64,000 bases of DNA from an uncultured bacterium. Its GTDB lineage: Bacteria; Verrucomicrobiota; Kiritimatiellia; CAIKKV01; CAIJXV01. This document shows, piece after piece, positions 51,241-59,798 of the stretch. The notes beneath the pieces are model-generated. The model was not told where the DNA came from. It made no database searches and saw nothing but the letters and a program-made list of their open reading frames with translations. The DNA lies in assembly GCA_903824675.1 (NCBI GenBank), contig CAIJXV010000103.1:1-64000 (forward strand), given 5' to 3'. The position numbers were made by a program, and so were the translations under genes. Each line of letters begins with the position of its first letter. Within the stretch, counting starts at the first letter, position 1.

Positions 51241-54030
51241 ATGCCCCTGAACGCACAAGGTCCCGATGCATACCCGCCCATACTCCCGGTGGACCTCCAT
51301 GGCCTTTCGACCGACGATGCGCTGAGGGCGCTTGACTCGTCGCGCGATGGGCTAACCAGGCCGGAATCCGCCGCGCGCCTCGTGCGCTTCGGGCCCAACG
51401 CGCTCAAGGCCCGGCACAAGACTCCCCTCATCGTCTTGTTTCTCCGCCAACTGGCGAATCCACTGGCATACATCCTCCTGGTGGCAGCGCTCGTCAAACT
51501 GTTCGTCAAAGGCGTTCTCGATGCGGCCGTCATTGGGGCCGTGCTGGCGCTCATGGCCGTGATCGGTTTTGTGCAGGAACTGCGCGCCGAGAAGGCCATG
51601 GAGGCGCTCAATAACATGGTGACGCCCCGCAGCCGCGTGCGCCGGGGCGGCCAGGTGACCGCGGTGGCGGCGGCGGACCTCGTGCCGGGGGATCTCGTTA
51701 TTCTGGAAGCCGGCGACCGGGTGCCCGTGGACGGACGCCTGATCGAAGCGACCAATCTGAAGATCAACGAGTCGGCCCTGACCGGCGAATCCATGCCGGT
51801 GGAGAAACACACTGCGGCGTTGACCGGGGTCGTGGCCCTGGCGGACCGCAAGAACATGGTCTACATGGGCACCGTTCTGACCAACGGCCGGGCCACCGCG
51901 CTGACCGTCGCCACGGGCATGCAAACCGAGATGGGGCGTATCGCCGCGGCGATCCAGAATGTGCCGCAGGAAAAAACCCCGCTGCAGCGGAGCGTCGACC
52001 GCTTCGGCCGCGTCATGCTGTTCATCGTGCCCGGTATCTGCGCCCTGCTGACGCTGGCCGGCGTATACCGCGGGCTGCCGACCATGGACATCTTTCTGAT
52101 GGTGGTGGCCGCCGCGGTCTCCGCCGTACCCGAAGGACTCCCGGCGGTGGTCACGGTGACGCTCGCCGTCGGCATGCGCGTCATGGCCAAACGGCAGGCC
52201 ATTATCCGCCGCCTTGTGGCCGTAGAGACCCTGGGATCCACCACCGTCGTTTGCTCCGACAAAACCGGCACACTCACCCTGAACCAGATGACCGTCTCAC
52301 GCCTCTACGCCGATGGGCGATTCTACGACGTGGAGGGCAGCGGGTATGATCCCGTTGGCCAGATACGCGCCGACGGCCAGGCTGTCGCGGTCCAAAATGT
52401 TGCGACGCTGGAATGCCTGCTGCGGGCCGGGGCTCTTTGTAACGACGCCTTGCTTACCGGCGCGCCGCCTACTAGCAGCATTCTGGGCGACCCCACGGAA
52501 GGCGCGCTGGTCGTTGCGGCGGCGAAGGCGGGCCTGCGCAAGGAGCAACTGGAACTGGCCTGGCCCCGCCTCAACGAGATTCCATTCCAAAGCGAGCGGC
52601 AGTGGATGGCTACGCTCCATTCCAACTCCGGTAAACGGGTGCTCTTTGTCAAGGGCGCACCCGAGCGCGTGCTGGCGATGAGCGCGAACTGCGCCTGTCC
52701 CGGCGGCTCGGAGCCCCTGGATGAGGAAACGCGCCAGGCGATTCTCAAGGCCTCCGATCACCTGGCGGGGTCCGCCTTGCGCGTCATCGCCCTGGCCTAT
52801 GGCGACTATACCGGCCAGCCGGGCGAACTCAGCGAGGAGTCGCTGCGCGGGCGGTTGACATTCCTCGGCCTGGCCGGGATGAGCGATCCGCCCCGCGCGG
52901 AAGCGGCGGCGGCCGTACGCCAATTCCAGGAGGCCGGCATCCGGGCCGTCATGATCACGGGCGACAACCCGACCACCGCCACCGCGATCGCCCGCAGCAT
53001 CGGATTGCCCGAAGGCCGCCCCGTGACCGGCGCGGAAGTCGGCCGGATGAACGAGGCTGAACTGGATGACGTCGTTCGCGACACCTCGGTCTTCGCCCGC
53101 ATCGAGCCGCTGCACAAGTTGCGAATCGTCCAGGCCTTCAAGCGACAGGGCGAAGTCGTGGCCATGACCGGCGACGGGGTCAACGACGCGCCGGCGCTCG
53201 AAACCGCCGATATCGGCATCGCCATGGGCATCACGGGCACCGACGTGGCCAAGGAAGCCGCCGACCTGGTCCTGGCCGACGATAACTTCGCCTCGATTCT
53301 GGCGGCGGTCGAGGAAGGACGTTCCATATTCAATCGCCTGCGGAACGTCACGTTCTTCCTGCTGACCACTTGCTTCGGGGAATTGCTGGCCCTGATGTTG
53401 TGCGTCTTCTTCCTGGGTGTCGCGCCGCTCGAACCGCTTCAGATTCTGTGGATCAACCTGCTCACCGGCTCGATCATGGCCATTCCGTTGGGGTTGGAGC
53501 CCCGCACGGGGTTCGAACTGCGCCAGGCCCCCCGCGATCCGCGCGTGGGACTCTTGTATCCCGGACTGCTGCTGCGCAGCGGCTTTCTGGCGGCACTGCT
53601 GGGCGTCGGAGTCACCCTGCTGTTTGCCTGGACCTTGCAACACCACAACCTGCAGGAATCGCGCACCTTCGCTTTTTGCACCATTGTGGTCTTCGAATGG
53701 CTCGTGGCCTTCAACGCGCGATCGGACGAACTGACCATCTTCCGGCTCGGTGTCTTGCGCAACCGTCCGTTGCTGCTGGCTCTGGCGATTGCCATTGCCC
53801 TGCAGGTGGCCGTGATCCATCTGCCGTTTCTGCACCTGCCGTTCAACACGGTGCCGATGGACGGACATGAGTGGATCATCGCGATTACCCTGGGTGTCGG
53901 CGTTTTTCTAACCGAAACAGTGCGTAAGCTCATTGCCCCGCGCCTGTTCTCGCTCGGCAAGTGGAATCCCATTCGGTGGCCCCCACGCGCAGGATCAGCA
54001 AGGGCAAAGCCTCCCTATCGGAATCGATGA
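51241..54030 (+). CDS. P-type cation-transporting ATPase (P2A-like)
   Basis: 929 residues from ATG 51241 (AGGAC before it; an ATG at 51187 is also open). Domains: N-terminal cation-ATPase leader (LSTDDALRALDSSRDGLT), actuator with LTGESMPVEKH, M4 with PEGLPAVVTVTLAVG, phosphorylation site CSDKTGTLTLN (Asp340), nucleotide-binding part with KGAPERV, hinge MTGDGVNDAPALETADIGIAMG, and six C-terminal helices. The PEGLP of M4 matches calcium-type pumps, but in M6 the usual NLVTDG ligand motif reads NLLTGS, without the aspartate, so the ion cannot be read safely. First gene of the plus-strand block. Confidence 0.92.
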   Translation: MPLNAQGPDAYPPILPVDLHGLSTDDALRALDSSRDGLTRPESAARLVRFGPNALKARHKTPLIVLFLRQLANPLAYILLVAALVKLFVKGVLDAAVIGAVLALMAVIGFVQELRAEKAMEALNNMVTPRSRVRRGGQVTAVAAADLVPGDLVILEAGDRVPVDGRLIEATNLKINESALTGESMPVEKHTAALTGVVALADRKNMVYMGTVLTNGRATALTVATGMQTEMGRIAAAIQNVPQEKTPLQRSVDRFGRVMLFIVPGICALLTLAGVYRGLPTMDIFLMVVAAAVSAVPEGLPAVVTVTLAVGMRVMAKRQAIIRRLVAVETLGSTTVVCSDKTGTLTLNQMTVSRLYADGRFYDVEGSGYDPVGQIRADGQAVAVQNVATLECLLRAGALCNDALLTGAPPTSSILGDPTEGALVVAAAKAGLRKEQLELAWPRLNEIPFQSERQWMATLHSNSGKRVLFVKGAPERVLAMSANCACPGGSEPLDEETRQAILKASDHLAGSALRVIALAYGDYTGQPGELSEESLRGRLTFLGLAGMSDPPRAEAAAAVRQFQEAGIRAVMITGDNPTTATAIARSIGLPEGRPVTGAEVGRMNEAELDDVVRDTSVFARIEPLHKLRIVQAFKRQGEVVAMTGDGVNDAPALETADIGIAMGITGTDVAKEAADLVLADDNFASILAAVEEGRSIFNRLRNVTFFLLTTCFGELLALMLCVFFLGVAPLEPLQILWINLLTGSIMAIPLGLEPRTGFELRQAPRDPRVGLLYPGLLLRSGFLAALLGVGVTLLFAWTLQHHNLQESRTFAFCTIVVFEWLVAFNARSDELTIFRLGVLRNRPLLLALAIAIALQVAVIHLPFLHLPFNTVPMDGHEWIIAITLGVGVFLTETVRKLIAPRLFSLGKWNPIRWPPRAGSARAKPPYRNR

Positions 54031-54179
54031 AAACGCCGGGAATTCGATTCCGATATCGCCCCCGAGCAGGAGGATGCGTCATCATTACCATTTGTGACTA
54101 CGCTATGGCCGTGGCGGGGCTTGCCATGCAGTTCGGGTTGTGATACGGATTGACTCTGTTCAACCGAAAGGAGTACTGC

Positions 54180-56195
54180 ATGAAAAGGACTGATCTGGCC
54201 AAGTGCCTGTCGGTGGGAATCCTGCTGGCCGCCGTTTCCGCGCAAGCGGCTGGCCTGCCTGGGGACGCGGAGGCCGCAACGCATGGCGACGAGGCCGCCA
54301 GCGTTCAAATCGTCCGGGAGACCGAACAGAAGACGCCCAATTTTGTCTTCCGGCAGTATAACCTGGCGGTCCTTTCGCACTACTCCTACCTGATCGGCAG
54401 TGGCGGCGAGGCGCTGATTATTGATCCTGCCCGCGATATCAGCCGTTACCTGAAAGACGCACAGGAACTGGGTTTGAAGATCACTCGGGTCTACTTGACT
54501 CACTCCCACGCCGATTTTGTGGCGGGGCATGCCGAACTCGCAAAGGCCACCGGCGCAGAGATTGTCATGAACGAGGCCACCCGGGCCGGTTTTGCGCACA
54601 AGCCCGTCAAGGACGGCGACGCCATCACGTTCGGCGAGGTCCGCGGCGTGATCGTGACCACGCCCGGCCACACCCCCGACGGGACGTGCCTGTATGTATA
54701 CTGCCCGGCGACTGAAAACAAACCCCGAATGCTCCTCACCGGCGACACCCTGTTCATCGGCAGCGTGGGCCGTCCCGACCTGATGGGCGAGGGCATGAGC
54801 GCCGCCGCGCTGGCCGAAATGGGCTTCCATTCCTGGAAGGATAAACTCTCCAAACTCCCCGACGACACGAAGTTTTTCCCGGCCCACGGCGCAGGATCCC
54901 TCTGCGGCGCCCATCTGAGCGATAAGCCGGTTTCCACGATCGGAGAACAACGCCGGGAGAACGTCTATCTTCAGCACAAGGACCTGCTGTCCTATGTGAT
55001 GGCCGTTATTGACGGCCTGCCGGATGCCCCGCAGTACTTCAAGCACAACGCCAAAATGAATCACGATGGCCCGCCCCTCGTGGATTGGGACCACACCACG
55101 CCAGCGGCCCTTCCCGCCGCCGCGGTGCTCGCCCAGGGGCAGAAGGGCGCGTGGATTATCGACGTCCGCGACGCGAAGGCGTTCGCCACCGCTCATCCGC
55201 AGGGCGCGATCAGCATCGGCATCAGGGGCCGGTTCGAGACGTGGGTCGGCATCATGGTCCCGTGGGGGGAATCCTTTGTTCTCGCGGGCTCGGACGACGA
55301 GGTGCGCGAGGCGGCTTTCCGCCTGAAGCGGATCGGTTATGACACGCCCGCCGGCTTCCTCCAGGGCGGCTTGGAGGCGTGGAAACAGGCCCAGTTGCCC
55401 GTCGGATCCCTGAAGCTCTTGAAGCCCCAGGATCTGTACCGGCAGATGCAAGCCGGCACCGCTCCGATTGTCGTGGACGTGCGGCTCCCGAGCGAGTGGA
55501 TGGCGTTGCGCATTGGCAATGTGCTCAACATCCCGATCAACAAGATGTTTACCGACAGTAAGCGGCTTTCCAAAGACATGCCGGTGCTGACGGTCTGCAA
55601 CTCCGCCTACCGCTCCAGCATGGGGGCTTCGGTCTTGCTCAAGCAGGGCTTCAAGGACGTGGTCAACATGGAAGGCGGCAGCGAGGCCTGGATCTCGGCC
55701 GGTTTGCCGACCCTGGGCGCCACCGGAGGCGGACACGAGACGGCCGCCACCCCGGCGCGGGCCGTCAGGCTGCCGGACCGTATTGCCTCCGCGGAACTCA
55801 AGCGACTGATCATGGACCTGCCTGGCACGTTCGACTTGGTGGACGTGCGACCTGCGGCGCAGTTTGCCGACTTCAGTTTGCCGGGCGCAAGGAATGCGGA
55901 CATCGCCGACGTGATCGCCAATCCCGCCTACCTGAACGGCGCGGTTCCGCTCGTGATCGTGGACCGCGACGGTTCCCTGGCCATGGCCGTGGGCGGTATT
56001 CTTTCGCAGAAGACGGCACGCCCCATCAAGGTGCTTTTTGGCGGGCTGGAAGCCTACTGGAGCGAGTCCGAAATATCGGCGCCATCCTCCGGTTCACCCC
56101 TGCCGGCGCCCGTTGTCAAGCCGGCCGCGCCCGCAGCGGCACCGGCGGCGGCGCCGGCTCCTGAACCGCCCAAAAAGAAGAGCGCCGGATGCTGA
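54180..56195 (+). CDS. Secreted metallo-beta-lactamase-fold protein with three rhodanese domains (persulfide-dioxygenase-like)
   Basis: 671 residues, signal peptide (CLSVGILLAAVSAQAAG). Residues about 45-270 are an ETHE1-like metallo-beta-lactamase domain: FRQYNLAVLSHYSYLIG, metal site THSHADFVAGH (His108), TTPGHTPDGT, LLTGDTLFIGSVGRPDL. Then three rhodaneses: about 325-415 (no active Cys), about 420-520 with Cys473 in VCNSAYRSS, and about 545-625 (Cys position replaced, VDRDGS). The tail is Ala/Pro-rich and ends KKKSAGC. It should handle glutathione-type persulfides or thiosulfate in the periplasm; AAAGGAG gives the start. Next gene overlaps: sulfur transporter. Confidence 0.9.
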   Translation: MKRTDLAKCLSVGILLAAVSAQAAGLPGDAEAATHGDEAASVQIVRETEQKTPNFVFRQYNLAVLSHYSYLIGSGGEALIIDPARDISRYLKDAQELGLKITRVYLTHSHADFVAGHAELAKATGAEIVMNEATRAGFAHKPVKDGDAITFGEVRGVIVTTPGHTPDGTCLYVYCPATENKPRMLLTGDTLFIGSVGRPDLMGEGMSAAALAEMGFHSWKDKLSKLPDDTKFFPAHGAGSLCGAHLSDKPVSTIGEQRRENVYLQHKDLLSYVMAVIDGLPDAPQYFKHNAKMNHDGPPLVDWDHTTPAALPAAAVLAQGQKGAWIIDVRDAKAFATAHPQGAISIGIRGRFETWVGIMVPWGESFVLAGSDDEVREAAFRLKRIGYDTPAGFLQGGLEAWKQAQLPVGSLKLLKPQDLYRQMQAGTAPIVVDVRLPSEWMALRIGNVLNIPINKMFTDSKRLSKDMPVLTVCNSAYRSSMGASVLLKQGFKDVVNMEGGSEAWISAGLPTLGATGGGHETAATPARAVRLPDRIASAELKRLIMDLPGTFDLVDVRPAAQFADFSLPGARNADIADVIANPAYLNGAVPLVIVDRDGSLAMAVGGILSQKTARPIKVLFGGLEAYWSESEISAPSSGSPLPAPVVKPAAPAAAPAAAPAPEPPKKKSAGC

Positions 56196-56206
56196 AAGGA
56201 AGGGAC

Positions 56207-56740
56207 ATGCAAACGAATACGGATAAAGCAACTATGGGTTCTCAACCCTATTCAAACCCCTATCTGGCCGGGGTTTTGCTCGGGCTTGTGCTGTTGGCTT
56301 CCTTCGTGATTCTCGGGGCGGGACTGGGAGCGTCGGGCGGGATCGCCCGCATCGGAGCTTCGGTCTCGATGTGCCTTTCGGCGCCCCATACGCTGGGCAG
56401 CGAATACTTCGGCAAATGGGGCGCCAGTCCTCTGAACTATTACCTGGTCTTCATGTTTGCGGGCACTTTTTTGGGGGCGCTTTTCTCGGCGCTCCTGGCC
56501 CATCGCGTGCGCATCCAGGTCGAGCGAGGAGCCGCGTCGTCCGTGAGTCGCCGACTCGGGTACACCCTCGCGGGCGGTGTGATTGTCGGATTCGCAAGCC
56601 GCCTGGCCCAGGGATGCACTTCCGGTCAGGCGCTCAGCGGAGGGGCTCTGCTGCTCACCGGCAGCCTCGTGTTCATGCTCTGCCTTTTTGCCAGCGGCTA
56701 TGCCACCGCCTGGTTCGTCCGGAGGCAATGGCATGATTAA
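56207..56740 (+). CDS. YeeE/YedE-family sulfur transporter, N-terminal half
   Basis: 177 residues with about five transmembrane helices (YLAGVLLGLVLLASFVILGAG..., NYYLVFMFAGTFLGALFSALL, LGYTLAGGVIVGFASRLAQGCTSG). YeeE/TsuA proteins import thiosulfate through a core of conserved cysteines in GxxxQGCTSG-type motifs; this half has RLAQGCTSGQALSGG. AAGGAAGGGAC precedes ATG 56207 (an ATG at 56189 is also open). The stop lies 8 bases inside the next gene, which carries the second half, so the pair should assemble into one transporter. Confidence 0.9.
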   Translation: MQTNTDKATMGSQPYSNPYLAGVLLGLVLLASFVILGAGLGASGGIARIGASVSMCLSAPHTLGSEYFGKWGASPLNYYLVFMFAGTFLGALFSALLAHRVRIQVERGAASSVSRRLGYTLAGGVIVGFASRLAQGCTSGQALSGGALLLTGSLVFMLCLFASGYATAWFVRRQWHD

Positions 56741-58769
56741 TACGCTGTATAACCTTGACACGCTCGGCACGCCGACGGCCTTTTTCCTGGCCTTATTGAT
56801 TGGGATCGGTTTCGGCTTTGCGCTGGAGCGGGCCGGCTTCAGCAGTTCAAGGCGCCTGGCCGGCGTCTTCTACTTCACCGACATGGCGGTCGTGAAGGTG
56901 ATGTTCTCGGCGCTCATCACCGCCCTGCTGGGCCTGTCCTATCTGGTCGCCTTCGACTGGATTCACCTGGACCAGATCTTCCTCATGCCAACCGTCTACG
57001 GCGCGCAGATCATGGGCGGCCTGTTGTTCGGCGTAGGATTCGCCATGGGCGGATGGTGCCCCGGCACCGCGGCGGCCGGCATGGCCGCAGGCCGGATCGA
57101 CGCGTTCGTATTCCTGGTCGGCACGGTCGGGGGAAGCATCCTGTTCAACGAACTCTTTCCCGTAATCCGCTCGCTGTACACGGCGGGGGACCAGGGCGTG
57201 CAGATGGCTTACGACTCTCTGGGCATATCGCGAAATGCGTTCATCCTGGCTTTCACGCTCGTTGCCGTGGTCGCATTCTGGCTGGTCGAATGGGCAGAGA
57301 AGGCACGCACGGGCTGTTCCACGTATCTGGGCACCCCGTTCCTCAAGGCGTTCAGCCTGGCCCTCGTGGTTGTGGCGGCCGGCCTGTTCGTGTTGTCACC
57401 CGCCGCCTCCCAAAGTTCCGACGAAAAGCCGGGCACCATCGGGGTGACCGCCCCTGAAGAAAAGACCCTTATGGCCGATGTCGACCGGGCGCGCGACCAC
57501 ATCGAGCCGGAGGCGTTGGCCGATCGCCTGATGGCAGGAGACCCGGATCTGGTGCTCGTGGATGTGCGGCCAGCGGCCGAGTTCAACGCCTTTCACATCC
57601 GCGGTGCCATCCATGTGCTCTTGCCCCAACTGGCGGAGACGCTTCAGCCCCACAAGAACCAGGGGCGGATTGTTCTGTACTCGAACGGCATGACCCATCC
57701 CGCCCAGGCCCGTGATTCGCTTCAGCGCCAGGGGTTCGGCAACGTCTACCTGCTCACGGACGGTCTCCAGGGATTCCGGGATCGCTGTCTCAAGCCCGTC
57801 TCGTTGCGGCCGGAACCGGTGTCGGCTCCAGCCGCCGCCCGGATCAACGCCTGGCGCGCGTTCTTTACTGCGCCCGCCCCCCTTCCCGCCCGGGCCGGCA
57901 TCGCCTCGCCGCCGGGAAACGAAGCCAAACCGCGCGTTGTCGAAACCGACTGGCTGGCCGCCAGACTTGAAGCGCCCGGCCTCAAGATCCTCGATCTTAG
58001 GCCTCAGCCGGAGTACAACACCTCTCACATTCCGGGCTCACTCAGCCTCAACGTGGAAAGCCTTCGGGGCAACCTGGGCGGCGTTCCGTCCATGCTTCTG
58101 CCCGCCCCGATGCTGGCAGCTCAGTTCTCGCTGCTGGGCCTGAATCCTGCGGATGCCATCGTGGTCGTCACCGGCGACAAGGTCCATGACGCCACCCTGG
58201 TTGGAATGGGGTTCGAGCGGCTGGGACACCTGAACTTCGCCATCCTGGACGGCGGCTATGCCAAGTGGGCTCAGGAGGGACGACCCACGGACGCCGCTTT
58301 GCCAGCCGTGACGGCATCAAGCTACCCGGCGCAGCCGGCTGCCGATCCTTTCACCGTGGACTACCGCTTTGTTTCGTCCAGGATTGGCAAACCCGACACC
58401 GCGATCATCGATGTTCGGCCAGCGGACTTCTTCACAGGAAAGAAGTCCGACGAGGCCCGTGCCGGTCATATCCCCGGCGCGATCAACCGCCCGTATACCG
58501 AGGACGTCATTTCGGGAACCAATAAGGTCGTCACCTTCAAGCCGCTGGCGGCGCTGGCCGCCGACTACGCCCGGATGATCCCGTCGAAGGATACGGAAGT
58601 CATTGTCCACTGCCGCACCGGCCACCAGGCCAGCCAGTCTTTCTTCGTGCTGAAGCATCTACTGGGGTATACGAATGTGCGCTGGTATGATGCGGGTTGG
58701 ACGGAATGGGCGGCGCGAAGCGAACTCCCCATCTCAAACGAAACACGCGGCGACTCACCGGCGAAGTAG
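56733..58769 (+). CDS. YeeE/YedE C-terminal half fused to three rhodanese domains
   Basis: 678 residues. Residues 1-235 are the second YeeE half (FGFALERAGFSSSRRLAGVFYF, GVGFAMGGWCPGTAAAGMAAGRIDA with the transport cysteine, ending in a helix FSLALVVVAAGLFVLSPAA). Then three rhodaneses: about 260-350 (active loop YSNGMT, Cys missing), about 410-520 (TGDKVHDAT, Cys missing), about 550-665 with active Cys627 in HCRTGHQAS. The last two form a thiosulfate-sulfurtransferase-like tandem. GGAGG 7 bases before ATG 56733. It probably takes sulfur from the imported compound directly at the membrane. Confidence 0.9.
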   Translation: MINTLYNLDTLGTPTAFFLALLIGIGFGFALERAGFSSSRRLAGVFYFTDMAVVKVMFSALITALLGLSYLVAFDWIHLDQIFLMPTVYGAQIMGGLLFGVGFAMGGWCPGTAAAGMAAGRIDAFVFLVGTVGGSILFNELFPVIRSLYTAGDQGVQMAYDSLGISRNAFILAFTLVAVVAFWLVEWAEKARTGCSTYLGTPFLKAFSLALVVVAAGLFVLSPAASQSSDEKPGTIGVTAPEEKTLMADVDRARDHIEPEALADRLMAGDPDLVLVDVRPAAEFNAFHIRGAIHVLLPQLAETLQPHKNQGRIVLYSNGMTHPAQARDSLQRQGFGNVYLLTDGLQGFRDRCLKPVSLRPEPVSAPAAARINAWRAFFTAPAPLPARAGIASPPGNEAKPRVVETDWLAARLEAPGLKILDLRPQPEYNTSHIPGSLSLNVESLRGNLGGVPSMLLPAPMLAAQFSLLGLNPADAIVVVTGDKVHDATLVGMGFERLGHLNFAILDGGYAKWAQEGRPTDAALPAVTASSYPAQPAADPFTVDYRFVSSRIGKPDTAIIDVRPADFFTGKKSDEARAGHIPGAINRPYTEDVISGTNKVVTFKPLAALAADYARMIPSKDTEVIVHCRTGHQASQSFFVLKHLLGYTNVRWYDAGWTEWAARSELPISNETRGDSPAK

Positions 58770-58850
58770 ACCGCTCCTCCGCGGAGAATTCCAATGCTGC
58801 TATCCCGATTCCAGACACGTGAGGACTGACCCGTTACGGAAAGGATGGTC

Positions 58851-59798
58851 ATGGACAAAATCAAGATCGGTGTCAGCAAGTGCCTCCTCGGTGAGCCGGT
58901 CCGGTACGACGGGCAGCATAAACTCGATCATTTCATCACTGACACGCTCGGCCGGTATTTTGAATTCGTCGGCGTCTGCCCCGAGGTCGAGTGCGGTCTC
59001 GGCGTTCCGCGCGAGTCCATGCACCTGGTCGGCGACCCCGCCCATCCCCGGCTCGTGACGACCCGCACCGGTATTGATCACACGGACCGCCTGACGGCCT
59101 GGTCCGCGAAGCGCGTCATCGAACTGGAGCCGGAAGACTTGGGCGGCTTCATCTTCAAGTCCCGCTCGCCCAGCAGCGGCATGGAGAACGTCAAGGTTTA
59201 CAACGGGCAGGGAGGTTTTTCCGGCAAGGCGCCGGGCCTGTTCGCAAAAGCCTTCCTGGCGCATTTCCCAACCCTGCCGTGCGAAGACGAAGGGCGGCTG
59301 AACGATCCAGACCTGCGTGAAAACTTCATCGAGCGGGTGTTCACCCTCTGGCGCTTCCGCCAGGCCTTGCGCGCCCACCCGACCCTCGCAACGCTGATGA
59401 CGTTTCACGCGCGGAACAAGCTGCTGATCCAGTCGCATCACGAGACGCTGATGCGGGAGATGGGGCGGGAGCTGGCCGGGCTAAAGGCCCGGGAGGCGCG
59501 CGCGCACATCCCGCAGTACGAGGCCAAGTTGATGCGGGCGCTCAAGACCCTGGCGACGGTCCGCAAGCACACGAACATCCTCCAGCACATGCTGGGATTC
59601 CTGCGCGAGGTCGTGGACGACGCGGATCGGAATGAGTTGGCCGGCATTATTGAGGACTACCACCGGGAACTCGTGCCGCTGGTCGTGCCGGTGACGATGC
59701 TGAAGCACTACGTGGAAAAACACGGCATCGAGTATCTCAAGGACCAATACTACCTCAACCCTCATCCGATGGAGTTGAAGCTTCGCAACCATGCGTAA
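58851..59798 (+). CDS. DUF523 (TudS-like) - DUF1722 fusion protein
   Basis: 315 residues. Residues 1-150 are DUF523, the family of thiouracil desulfidase TudS, an Fe-S enzyme: VSKCLLGEPVRYDG (Cys11), VCPEVECGLGVPRE (Cys43, Glu45). The later motif, normally SPSCG, is SPSSG here, so one expected cysteine is a serine. Residues about 175-310 are DUF1722 (YbgA): LMTFHARNKLLIQSHH, KHTNILQHMLGFLR, EYLKDQYYLNPHPMELKLRNH. YbgA and photolyase genes are neighbours in E. coli and here too: the stop overlaps the photolyase start by 8 nt. Possible role: cleaning thiolated or damaged pyrimidines. Confidence 0.9.
   Translation: MDKIKIGVSKCLLGEPVRYDGQHKLDHFITDTLGRYFEFVGVCPEVECGLGVPRESMHLVGDPAHPRLVTTRTGIDHTDRLTAWSAKRVIELEPEDLGGFIFKSRSPSSGMENVKVYNGQGGFSGKAPGLFAKAFLAHFPTLPCEDEGRLNDPDLRENFIERVFTLWRFRQALRAHPTLATLMTFHARNKLLIQSHHETLMREMGRELAGLKAREARAHIPQYEAKLMRALKTLATVRKHTNILQHMLGFLREVVDDADRNELAGIIEDYHRELVPLVVPVTMLKHYVEKHGIEYLKDQYYLNPHPMELKLRNHA

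Noticed and set aside
52297-53868. 523-residue minus-strand frame opposite the P-type ATPase
   Set aside because: It is a GC-driven open frame; the plus strand has all ATPase motifs and the minus frame has low-complexity Gln/Gly/Arg content.
54015-55736. 573-residue minus-strand frame opposite the MBL-rhodanese gene
   Set aside because: Composition typical of a shadow frame; all conserved motifs are on the plus strand.
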